Shown here: positions 17,544-25,055 of the stretch, in pieces
Layout: each line of letters starts with the position of its first letter
Position numbering within the stretch: position 1 is the stretch's first letter
Assembly (NCBI GenBank): GCA_016202695.1
Contig: JACQOE010000087.1
Span: 1 to 41,754 of the forward strand
Reading direction: 5' to 3'
Origin: Pseudomonadota bacterium
GTDB lineage: Bacteria; Pseudomonadota; Alphaproteobacteria; JACQOE01
DNA: 41,754 nt
Translations under genes and position numbers: made by a program
The notes under the pieces: generated by a model
What the model was told of the DNA's origin: nothing
Databases searched by the model: none
What the model saw: only the letters and a program-made list of their open reading frames with translations

Positions 17544-18026
17544 TCAGCCGGCCGGGGCGAGGGCGCCGCGCAGCCACTCGACCAGCGCGCCCCGCGGCAG
17601 GTAGATCGCCATCGTCCCGGGGAAGAAGACGCCGACGCCGCCGACGATCGCCACCGCCAGCACCGCCAGGACCTTGAGGTTGCGGTAGCCGAGGAGCCAG
17701 GGGAGCCCGACCATGCAGGCGAGCGAGGCGATCCAGTAGCCGAACAGCCACAGGAGCAGCGAATAGGCCGGGGCGGTGGCGAGCGCGATCCAGGTCTGCC
17801 GGCGCCCGCCCGCGCCTTCGCCGTCGGTCCCTCCCTCGCCCGGCGCCCCGGCGCCGAGCCTGAGCGCGAGGGTCACCAGCACCGTCGCCGCGAGCACCAT
17901 GCCCGCCGCGCCGATGATCATCGGGAAGAGGCGCACCTCCTCGGGATAGTCCGCGCCCACCGCGACGATCACGGCGAAGGCAAAAAGCACGCCAAGCGCG
18001 ATGGTCGCGTCCGCTCTCCAGCCCAT
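17544..18026 (-). CDS. tctB: Tripartite tricarboxylate transporter small permease TctB
   Basis: The roughly 160-residue inner-membrane protein has four hydrophobic segments (starting ATIALGVLFAFAVIVAVGADY) and the FPMIIGAAGMVL loop that marks TctB. A charged, Gly/Glu-rich loop joins helices 2 and 3. Two starts are possible: ATG at 18026, chosen because GGTGGA sits upstream, or GTG at 18035, which adds three residues. The gap to tctA is 31 bases; the 112-base gap to tctC holds GC-rich inverted repeats (GGCCGCGCGGCC at 18096-18107) that could hold binding-protein output above permease output. Confidence 0.9.
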   Translation of the reverse strand: MGWRADATIALGVLFAFAVIVAVGADYPEEVRLFPMIIGAAGMVLAATVLVTLALRLGAGAPGEGGTDGEGAGGRRQTWIALATAPAYSLLLWLFGYWIASLACMVGLPWLLGYRNLKVLAVLAVAIVGGVGVFFPGTMAIYLPRGALVEWLRGALAPAG

Positions 18027-18138
18027 GGAGTCCACCCGCGGCCGGGCTGCCGGCTCAGATCGGGGTTGGCGTCGCCCGCCCGCGGCCGGGCGAGAGGCCG
18101 CGCGGCCCGCGCGATCCGCCCGGTCCCGCGCGCCGCCC

Positions 18139-19116
18139 TTACCCTTCCAGCTCGCTTCGGTGCTCGTTGACGAGCGTGTACATGTCGCCGACCATCTTCT
18201 TGAGCTCGGCGGCGGTCATCGGCGTGGGGAAGACGCCGAGCTTCTTCTGCTTCTCGATGTGCTCGGGGTTCCTGACCGCCTTGTCGAAGGCGGCGGCGAG
18301 CTTCTGCAGCCGGTCCGCCGGCACCTTGGGCCCGGCGTTGGCGTAGATCACCTCGTTGATCGGCGGGATGGCGTGGCCCAGCTCGGCCATGGTCGGCACG
18401 TCGGGGAGCGCCGGGTCGCGGCCGTTGCGGAAGACGCCGACGAAGTTGACGGTGTCGCTGTAGCGGACCGAGCTCGAGCCGCCGATGGCGAGGTCGACGT
18501 GGCCGCCGGCGAGGGCGGTGTAGGCCGGGGTGCCGCCGGCGAAGTGGACGAACTCGAGGTTCATCTTGAGGCGGCTCTTGAGGATGGCGAGCTGGAGGTG
18601 GCTGGGGCCGCCCTTGCCGATGGTGGCGACCGTCATCCGCTTCTTCTGCGCCGTCTCGAGGAGCTGCTTGAAGGTTTTGATCTCGGAGGCCTTCTGGACG
18701 TAAAGGTTGAAGGCGTTGATGAACCAGCCGTAGACCGGCTCGAACTCGGCCACCTTGTAGTCAGCCTTGTAGATCACCTCGCCCAGCACCTCCTCGGGGC
18801 TGGCCTCGGTCATGATGGTGTAGCCGTCGGGCTTGGCCTTGTAGAGCTCGGTCCGGGCGATGCGTCCCGAGGCGCCGCGCACGTACTTGAGCACGGTGTT
18901 GAAGCCCTGGGCCTCGAGATAGGGCTGTAGCGTGCGGGTCGAGGTGTCGATCAGCCCGCCCGGCGACTGGTAGATGATCCACTCGATGTTCTGCGACGGA
19001 TAGGCCTGCGCGCGGGCGCTCCCGGGCAGGCCGGCCGCGGCGCCGAGCGCGAGGCCGAACGCGGCCTTGCCGCCCTGGGCGAGGAAATCGCGGCGCGTAA
19101 GGATTCCGTGGGTCAT
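18139..19116 (-). CDS. tctC: Tripartite tricarboxylate transporter binding protein TctC (Bug family)
   Basis: The 325-residue periplasmic binding protein carries a Tat-like export signal (TRRDFLAQGGKAAFG at 7-21, cleavage near ARAQA). The mature part begins YPSQNIEWIIYQSPGGLIDTSTRTL, which aligns with the Bug signature in which many relatives have PGGxxD. Bug proteins bind carboxylates and amides such as aspartate, glutamate or nicotinamide in a closed cleft; the ligand here is unknown. The ATG at 19116 has GGAGACACGCC upstream. It is first in the tctCBA operon, and the HD and SDR genes upstream on the same strand may share its transcript. Confidence 0.93.
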   Translation of the reverse strand: MTHGILTRRDFLAQGGKAAFGLALGAAAGLPGSARAQAYPSQNIEWIIYQSPGGLIDTSTRTLQPYLEAQGFNTVLKYVRGASGRIARTELYKAKPDGYTIMTEASPEEVLGEVIYKADYKVAEFEPVYGWFINAFNLYVQKASEIKTFKQLLETAQKKRMTVATIGKGGPSHLQLAILKSRLKMNLEFVHFAGGTPAYTALAGGHVDLAIGGSSSVRYSDTVNFVGVFRNGRDPALPDVPTMAELGHAIPPINEVIYANAGPKVPADRLQKLAAAFDKAVRNPEHIEKQKKLGVFPTPMTAAELKKMVGDMYTLVNEHRSELEG

Positions 19117-19262
19117 GGCGTGTCTCCGCTCTGGACGTGAATTGCCCTGCGACGGCGCCGCCGGGCGCCTGTCGCGCCTCCACCGCGACTATAGGAGCCC
19201 GCCCCCGGGCCGATCAAGGCTGGGCGCCGGCGCCGGCCGGGGCGCCCCCCGGCCCGGCCACC

Positions 19263-19895
19263 TCAGCGCAGCTCCATCTTGAGGTCGTCGATCATCAGCC
19301 CGCCGACCCGCAGGATCTGCCACCAGGCGTTGTCGGCGTAGTGGACGATGGTGCACTCGAGGCTACGGGCGAGCTTGCGCCCGCGCGGGAAGTGCAGCTC
19401 GGCCTCGTGCGAGTGCATGCCGGCGATGTGGGCGACCTCCTCGGGCAGGCCGACGCTCAGGCAGATGTAGACGCCGTAGGGCGGATGGCGCACGGTCGGC
19501 CAGCCGTAGCGGTGCGGGCTCTTGTCCCAGCGCCTGAGGTTGACGGGGTCGAACTCCCACGGCTTGCCGACGTCGTGGCAGAGCGCCCCGGCGACCAGGA
19601 TGTCGCGATCCAGCGGCAGCTCGGGGTACTCCTCCTTCATCTCGTCGCCCATCTTCACCGCCAGGCGGGTGACCCCGCGGATGTGGTTGGTCTGGGTGCC
19701 GCGCTTGAGGCGGTCGGTGTCGGGCTTGCCGGAGGGGCGCATGTCCTTGATCGCCGAGTAGCTCGACTCGGCGATCGCCTTGGACCACGCCTCGACGACC
19801 TTGTCGCGGAGCCCCGGGTCGCGGATCCACTCGACCTCGGGAAGCTCCTTGCGGATCCGCTTCCGCAACGCATCGCTGACCTTGCCCTTTGCCAT
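19263..19895 (-). CDS. HD-domain phosphohydrolase-like protein
   Basis: The 210-residue soluble protein carries an HD metal-dependent hydrolase domain. Metal-ligand motifs appear in order: NHIRGV (first His), ALCHDVGKPWEF (the His-Asp pair), RHPPYGVYI, GMHSHEAE and a late YADNAW. HD proteins of this size include nucleotidases, phosphodiesterases and metabolic oxygenase-like variants; no specific activity is indicated. The ATG at 19895 (MAKGKV) has GGAGAGAACGCC upstream and is preferred to one seven codons earlier. It lies 146 bases before tctC on the same strand, and an SDR gene lies 261 bases upstream, suggesting a catabolic set around the Tct transporter. Confidence 0.85.
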   Translation of the reverse strand: MAKGKVSDALRKRIRKELPEVEWIRDPGLRDKVVEAWSKAIAESSYSAIKDMRPSGKPDTDRLKRGTQTNHIRGVTRLAVKMGDEMKEEYPELPLDRDILVAGALCHDVGKPWEFDPVNLRRWDKSPHRYGWPTVRHPPYGVYICLSVGLPEEVAHIAGMHSHEAELHFPRGRKLARSLECTIVHYADNAWWQILRVGGLMIDDLKMELR

Positions 19896-20156
19896 GGCGT
19901 TCTCTCCGCTGGTCATGGAGCAGGCTTTTGGAGGCGTCGTTGCCGCCGGTGCCGGCGCGGGACAAGCCCGCTTTCCGCCGTGCCCACTCGTGCCTCTCGA
20001 AACACCCGGATGAAATCGGGCTGCTCACCGAGCCCGCAAGTGGCGCCTCCCGGACTCCGGTGCACGACAAACATGTTGCTGGGCGGTGGGCGCCGGGAAT
20101 CGATGACCGAAGCGCGCCATGGTCCACTGTATCGAGGCGCGCCCGCCGCCGGCCGC

Positions 20157-20915
20157 TCAGTGGGCGAAGCGGGTCATGCCGCCGTCGACGTTGATCACCT
20201 GCCCGGTGATGTAGCGGGCGCGCGGCGAGACGAGGAAGGCGACCAGGTTGGCGATGTCCTCGGGCTCGCCGAAGTAGCCGACCGGGATGTTCTCGGCGGC
20301 GAAGCGGCGGCGGGCCTCCTCGGTGGGATGCAGTCGCTTGGTGATCTGCTCGCTGATGATGCGCCCGGGCGGGATCGAGTTGATCGTCACCCCGTCGGCG
20401 GCGATGTCGCGCGACAGGCCCTTGGCCCAGGCGTGCACCGCCGACTTGGCGGCGTTGGCGGCGTTGGTGCCGCGCGGCTCGCCGGTACCGGTGATGTTGA
20501 CGATCCGGCCCCACCTGGCCGCCCGCATCGCCGGCAGGAAGGCCTGGGTCAGGCGGCGGAGCGAGGTGAAGTTGAGGGCCATCGCCTCGTCCCACACCTC
20601 GTCGGGCGCATCGGGCGCGGTCGGGCGCGAGCCGCCGGCGTTGTTGACCAGGATGTCGAGGCGCCCGAAGCGACCCATCACCGCCTCGCGGATTTCCGCC
20701 GGCGCCTCGCGCCGGCAAAGGTCGGCGCCCACCACCAGCGGCCGCTCGGCGCCGCCGCTGGCGATCTCGTCGGCCAATTCGTCGAGGAGCGTGGTCCGCC
20801 GCGCGCTCAGCGCCAGGCGCACGCCTTCCCCCGCCAGCACCTTGGCGATCCCCCTGCCGATGCCGACGCTGGCGCCGGTCACCAGCCCGACCCGGCCGGC
20901 AAGCTGCAAGTCCAT
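20157..20915 (-). CDS. SDR-family protein with non-canonical active site
   Basis: The 252-residue product has an intact Rossmann fold: TGASVGIGRGIA (14-25), NNAG and a C-terminal YITGQVINVDGGM. The usual catalytic Tyr-x-x-x-Lys does not appear. In GTNAANAAKSAVHAW the Lys is kept, but the residue four before it is Ala. The Ser block is NITGTGEP, with Thr where Ser is expected. It may be an SDR using another acid/base or a non-redox member. The ATG at 20915 has GGAACGGAGGGCGAGGG upstream. It is the first minus-strand gene of the group ending in tctA and divergent from the HExxH protein gene. Confidence 0.87.
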   Translation of the reverse strand: MDLQLAGRVGLVTGASVGIGRGIAKVLAGEGVRLALSARRTTLLDELADEIASGGAERPLVVGADLCRREAPAEIREAVMGRFGRLDILVNNAGGSRPTAPDAPDEVWDEAMALNFTSLRRLTQAFLPAMRAARWGRIVNITGTGEPRGTNAANAAKSAVHAWAKGLSRDIAADGVTINSIPPGRIISEQITKRLHPTEEARRRFAAENIPVGYFGEPEDIANLVAFLVSPRARYITGQVINVDGGMTRFAH

Positions 20916-21092
20916 CCCTCGCCCTCCGTTCCGTGAGCAACGCCCCCGCCCCGGGGCGCGGCCCGCATGTTCGCCCGAATCGGCGGCGAACGCCACGCCA
21001 AACCCGCCCGCCCCGCCGCCGGCAGGGGGCGATTGCCTCGGCGGACGCGCTCGCCCATAGTCCCGGGGCGAGGAGGCGTTCTCGAAGGCGGC

Positions 21093-21776
21093 ATGCCGGT
21101 GCGTGCGACGACGGCGTTGGCGGCGACCCTGGCCCTGGTGGCGGCGTCCCCGGCGGCGGGGGCGACCGGCCCGCGGGCGTGCCCGGCGCTGGCGCGCGCG
21201 CCCGCCGCGGTGCTCAAGATCGACTACGGAACGATCGTCTACCACACCGACCGCGACGCCGCCGAGCTCGAGCAGCTCCGCCACACCCGCGGCATGGCGG
21301 CGCGGCCGCCGGGCCAGGTGGCGGCCGGGCTCACGCTCACCGAGATGGAGTTCCGCATGCATACCCGCGTCGCCGCCACCCCCCTCGGGCGCGGGCGCTA
21401 CTGCGCCTCGCTCGGCTCGGTCGAGGCGACCGTCGGCCACCCCACCTTCCGGGTCTACATCGCCAGCCGGTATCCGCCGGGAAGCTGCCCCTACGGGGTG
21501 GTGATGCGCCATGAGAACAGCCACGTCGCCGCCTTCCGCGCCGCCCTCGTGCGCCTCGCGCCCAAATTCCGCGAGCGGCTCTCCGAGGCGGTGAGGCGCC
21601 TGGAGCCGGTGGTCGTCGCCGAGCCCGACCAGGCGGCGGCGCTGTTGCAGGAGCGGCTCCGGCGCGACCTCGCCCCGGTGCTGGCCGAGCTGTCGCGGGC
21701 CGAGGACGCCGAGAACGCCAGGCTCGACTCGCCGGAGAGCTACCGCCGCGAGCAGGAGAAATGCGCCGACTGGTAG
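21093..21776 (+). CDS. Secreted HExxH protein, putative zinc metalloprotease
   Basis: The 227-residue product has a signal peptide (hydrophobic residues 6-22, ASPAAGA). The mature part contains HENSH at 140-144, a short zinc-binding HExxH motif, in VVMRHENSHVAAFRAAL. Cys30, Cys104 and Cys132 lie in the exported part and Cys225 near the C-terminus, so disulfides are possible. The C-terminal 70 residues are helical and charged. I recognise the layout as similar to predicted secreted Zn-dependent proteases of the DUF922 kind, but cannot confirm the family. ATG 21093 is chosen because it gives the signal peptide immediately. The 3' end overlaps endonuclease V by 16 bases. Confidence 0.72.
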   Translation: MPVRATTALAATLALVAASPAAGATGPRACPALARAPAAVLKIDYGTIVYHTDRDAAELEQLRHTRGMAARPPGQVAAGLTLTEMEFRMHTRVAATPLGRGRYCASLGSVEATVGHPTFRVYIASRYPPGSCPYGVVMRHENSHVAAFRAALVRLAPKFRERLSEAVRRLEPVVVAEPDQAAALLQERLRRDLAPVLAELSRAEDAENARLDSPESYRREQEKCADW

Positions 21777-22456
21777 CGGGGGCGCGGGGCCGGGGAGCGG
21801 CGCTTCCGGCTTGCGACTGGCCGCGAACCCCGGCCGAGGCGCGGGCGGCGCAGGAGGCGCTGCGCGGCCGGGTGTCGGCGCGCGACTCGCCGGGCCCGGT
21901 CCTGCGCGTCGCCGGCCTCGATGCGCACTACGCGCCCAAGAGCGGGCTCACCTTCGCCGCGGCCGCGCTTGTGCGGCTTCCCGATCTCGTCCTGGAGCGG
22001 AGCGCGCTCGCCTGCCGGCCGACCGGCTTCCCCTACGTTCCCGGGCTCCTCTCGTTCCGCGAGGCGCCGGCGCTGCTGGCGGCCCTCGGGGTGCGCCCCG
22101 ACCTCCTCTTGATCGACGGCCAGGGGCTCGCGCACCCGCGCCGCTTCGGGCTCGCCTGCCACGTCGGCGTGCTGGCCGGGATTCCCGCGATCGGGGTGGC
22201 CAAGTCGCGGCTCGTCGGCAGCTTCGCCGAGCCCGGGCCCGAGCGCGGCGCGCGCTCGGCGCTCCTTGACCGGGGCGAGGTGATCGGCGCCGTCCTCCGC
22301 ACCCGGCCCGGGGTGCGCCCGCTCTTCGTTTCGGTCGGCCACCGGGTGAGCCTCGAGAGCGCCGTCCGGCTGGTGCTCGCCGTCACCGGGCGCTACCGGC
22401 TCCCCGAGCCGTGCCGCCTGGCCGACCGGCTGTCGCGCGCCCACGGCGCCCACTGA
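21761..22456 (+). CDS. nfi: Endonuclease V (deoxyinosine 3' endonuclease)
   Basis: The 231-residue DNA repair enzyme cuts one base 3' of deoxyinosine and related deaminated lesions. Family motifs are in order: AGLDAHYAPKSG with metal-binding Asp54, PYVPGLLSFREAPALL (the strand-separating PYxPG wedge and catalytic Glu), LLLIDGQGLAHPRRFGLACH (metal-binding Asp) and GVAKSRLVG. The length is normal for bacterial Nfi (about 225). The ATG at 21761 lies inside the end of the HExxH gene with an AGGAG site (GAGCAGGAGAA), so the two are translationally coupled. The odd partner gives no hint of function and may just reflect compaction. Confidence 0.93.
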   Translation: MRRLVAGARGRGAALPACDWPRTPAEARAAQEALRGRVSARDSPGPVLRVAGLDAHYAPKSGLTFAAAALVRLPDLVLERSALACRPTGFPYVPGLLSFREAPALLAALGVRPDLLLIDGQGLAHPRRFGLACHVGVLAGIPAIGVAKSRLVGSFAEPGPERGARSALLDRGEVIGAVLRTRPGVRPLFVSVGHRVSLESAVRLVLAVTGRYRLPEPCRLADRLSRAHGAH

Positions 22457-22471
22457 GCGCCGCCCGGCCCC

Positions 22472-23185
22472 TCAGTGCCGGCGGCGGGCGGCGAGGCCCT
22501 GGAAGCGCTCGGCGTCCTCGAACATGCCGAGGTTGTTGAAGAGGACGTAGGTCTCGGGGTGCGCCTCGGCCACGGCCAGCAGCCGGGCGAAATCGGCCTC
22601 GGCATAACGGTAGCCGTGGCCGCCGATCCCGTGCAGGCGGAAATAGGCGAGGCCCGGGGTCAGGGGCAGGTGGAGGAACGGATCGACGCAGTGGACCAGG
22701 TCCAGCTCGCGGCAGAGGGCACGGATCGTCTCCTCGGGCCACTCGCCGCGCGGCTCCCACAGGAAGCGGAGGCCGTCGCGCGCCGCGGCCGAGAAGAAGG
22801 CGCGCATGTTGGCGACGTGCCCGGGGCTGGGGGTGAAGCTCCCGGGGCACTGGAACACGATCAGCCTGGCCTCGAGCGCGGCGGCCGCCTCGCGGGTCCG
22901 CTTCCAGGCGGCGAACACGGCCTCGCTCGGCTGGAAGCTTCCGACCGAGGCCGGGTCGGCCAAGGGCTCGCGCAGCCTCCGGTAGGTGGGCGAGGTCGCC
23001 GGGTGGGTGACGAGCTGCCACGCCTTGAGGGTGAACTCGAAGTCCCGGGGAGCCTCGGCCCGCCAGCGGGCCAGGGTCTCGGGCCGGGGCGGCTGATAGA
23101 AGGTGTGCTGCACCTCGACCAGGGGGAAGTGCGACGTGTAGGCGCCGCGGGCGATTGGAAACCCGCAGCATCCGACCTTGAGCAT
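22472..23185 (-). CDS. DUF72 domain protein
   Basis: The 237-residue cytoplasmic protein belongs to the DUF72/YecE TIM-barrel family, whose function is not established. The opening MLKVGCCGFPIARGAY and VEVQHTFYQPPRPETLARW (the family's VExxxTFY region), FEFTLKAWQLVTHPA, RFLWEPRGEW and the late YVLFNNLGMFEDA are the conserved blocks. The ATG at 23185 is preceded by GGAGGGGGACAAGGGAC. An open frame extends further upstream but without family similarity. It converges on endonuclease V with a 15-base gap; both are stand-alone genes. Confidence 0.9.
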   Translation of the reverse strand: MLKVGCCGFPIARGAYTSHFPLVEVQHTFYQPPRPETLARWRAEAPRDFEFTLKAWQLVTHPATSPTYRRLREPLADPASVGSFQPSEAVFAAWKRTREAAAALEARLIVFQCPGSFTPSPGHVANMRAFFSAAARDGLRFLWEPRGEWPEETIRALCRELDLVHCVDPFLHLPLTPGLAYFRLHGIGGHGYRYAEADFARLLAVAEAHPETYVLFNNLGMFEDAERFQGLAARRRH

Positions 23186-23463
23186 CGTCCCTTGTCCCCC
23201 TCCGGAGTGGCCGGGGGCCGGAGTATAGGCGAAGCCCGGCCGGTGCCGAAGTAGGGAACGCCGGCCCCATCGCCGGCCGGCGCGAGCCCCCTCGCTTTCG
23301 CCCGGGACCCGGGGTAGGATGGGCCCTTCAGTTGGGGAAACGACCGCTCCAGAACGTGGCCGTGCGGCGGGAGGGGGGCGACGGGTCGTCGCTACCCCCG
23401 CGGTTTTGGACGCGCGGAATGGAGCGCCAGTCATCCTCTCCGCCAAACGGAGATACGCACGCC

Positions 23464-24861
23464 ATGACCAGCATGACCCTCAGCAAGGCGCTGAGCAATT
23501 CCAGGATCGTCGCCGCCTATCGCGAGAAGACGCCGACCTCGGAGAAGCGCCACCAGAAGGCGCTCGGAATCTTCCCTGGCGCCGTCACCCACGACAGCCG
23601 CTACATCCTGCCCCACAACATCTACTGCGACCGCGCTGCCGGCAGCCGCAAGTGGGACCTCGACGGCAACGAGTACGTCGATTACCACGGCGGCCACGGG
23701 GCGCTGATCCTCGGCCACTGCCATCCCGAGGTGATGGCGGCGGTCCACGCCCAGCTCGACAAGGGCACCCACCTCGGCGCCTCGACCGAGCTCGAGATGC
23801 GCTGGGGCGAGCTGGTGCAGGAGCTGATCCCCTCGGCCGAGCGGGTGCGCTTCACCGCCTCCGGCACCGAGGCGACGCTGATGGCGCTGAGGCTGGCCCG
23901 CGCCTTCACCGGCAAGTCGCGGCTGCTCCGTTTCCGCGGCCACTTCCACGGCTGGCACGACCACATGGCTTTCGGGGTGACCAACCACTTCGACGGCACG
24001 CCGACGCCGGGGGTGCTGGACGAGATCGCGAGGAACGTCGTCCTCGTCGACCCCAACGACCGCGAGGGGCTGCGCCGCGCGCTCGCCGAGCACGACGACA
24101 TCGCCGCCGCGATCCTCGAGCCGACCGGCTCGACCTACGGCCAAGTGCCGATCGCCCCGGCCTTCCTCAAGGAGCTCCGCGCCGAGACCAAGAAGCACGG
24201 CGTGGTCCTGATCTTCGACGAGGTGGTGACCGGCTTCCGCTGCTCGCCGGGCGGGGCCCAGGCGGCGCTCGGCGTGATCCCCGACATGAGCACGCTCGCC
24301 AAGGTGCTGTCGGGCGGGCTCCCGGGGGGAGCGGTGGTCGGGCGCAAGGACATCATGGACGCCCTCGATCCGGCCTGGGCGCAGGCCACCGGGCGCGAGA
24401 AGGTTCCCCACCAGGGCACCTACAACGCCAACCCGGTTTCGGCCGCGGCCGGGGTCAAGACGCTCGAGATCCTGAAGAGCACCGACGCCAACAAGCGCGC
24501 CTGCGCCTACGCCGAGCGGCTGCGCAAGGCGATCAACCAGGCGATCGAGGCCGAGGGCCTGCCCTGGGCCGCCTACGGCACCTTCACCGGCACCCACATC
24601 TTCACCAATGCGAACAATCTCCCCGGGGTGAGCCCGAAGAGCTTCGATCCGCTGAAGTTCGACTACACCCAGCTCAAGGCCAAGCGGGGCTCCGATACCC
24701 TCACCAAGCTCCGCCTCGCCATGCGGGTGAACGGGGTCGACCTCTCCGGCTGGCCGGGCGGACCGGCCTCGGCGGTGCACACCGACAACGACCTCGAGCG
24801 GACCGTCGGCGCGTTCCGCAAGAGCGTGCGCATGCTCAGGGACGAGGGCGAGATCGCCTGA
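23464..24861 (+). CDS. Class III aminotransferase, glutamate-1-semialdehyde aminomutase-like
   Basis: The 465-residue PLP enzyme belongs to the class III aminotransferase family, closest in style to glutamate-1-semialdehyde 2,1-aminomutase. Cofactor features are SGTEATLMALRLARA (133-147), FHGWHDH (161-167), the FDEVVTGFR block with Asp252, and the Schiff-base Lys280 in TLAKVLSGGLPGG. The N-terminal half carries VDYHGGHGALILGHCHPEV, typical of the fold. It is longer than HemL (about 425) and has no heme genes nearby, so an amino-acid or keto-acid transaminase role is as likely. ATG 23464 is chosen by homology at MTLSKALSNSRIV; ATG 23419 would add 15 residues. TAGGAT at 23315 may be a distant -10 box. 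Confidence 0.88.
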   Translation: MTSMTLSKALSNSRIVAAYREKTPTSEKRHQKALGIFPGAVTHDSRYILPHNIYCDRAAGSRKWDLDGNEYVDYHGGHGALILGHCHPEVMAAVHAQLDKGTHLGASTELEMRWGELVQELIPSAERVRFTASGTEATLMALRLARAFTGKSRLLRFRGHFHGWHDHMAFGVTNHFDGTPTPGVLDEIARNVVLVDPNDREGLRRALAEHDDIAAAILEPTGSTYGQVPIAPAFLKELRAETKKHGVVLIFDEVVTGFRCSPGGAQAALGVIPDMSTLAKVLSGGLPGGAVVGRKDIMDALDPAWAQATGREKVPHQGTYNANPVSAAAGVKTLEILKSTDANKRACAYAERLRKAINQAIEAEGLPWAAYGTFTGTHIFTNANNLPGVSPKSFDPLKFDYTQLKAKRGSDTLTKLRLAMRVNGVDLSGWPGGPASAVHTDNDLERTVGAFRKSVRMLRDEGEIA

Positions 24862-24872
24862 CGACGACCGAA

Positions 24873-24910
24873 CGCCGGCGGCGGGGGCACCAGCCTCGCC
24901 CCCGCCGGCG
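24873..24910. terminator. GC-rich hairpin after the aminotransferase gene
   Basis: GCGGGGGC (24881-24888) pairs perfectly with GCCCCCGC (24898-24905) across a nine-base loop, and flanking CGCCGGC/GCCGGCG can extend the stem with a three-base bulge. It starts about 12 bases after the aminotransferase stop. No T tract follows, so it may be a terminator helper or mRNA end-stabiliser rather than an intrinsic terminator. It lies in the 194-base gap between two convergent genes. Confidence 0.45.
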
Positions 24911-25055
24911 ACGAGCCCCTCGATCGGGCTCCGTCGTCGGAAAGGCCGTACGCCGCCGGCACCTTGCCGTGCGCTGAAACAGGGCGCGATCCAGGAGTTC
25001 CGCTCGTCGCAGACCGTCTGCGCGAGCGTCGTGGCCTTCTCTCCCGTCCCGGCTC

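Noticed and set aside
23464-24861. hemL (tetrapyrrole synthesis) for the class III aminotransferase
   Set aside because: It is longer than HemL and no heme genes are adjacent; the motifs fit several class III aminotransferases, so a gene symbol is not justified.
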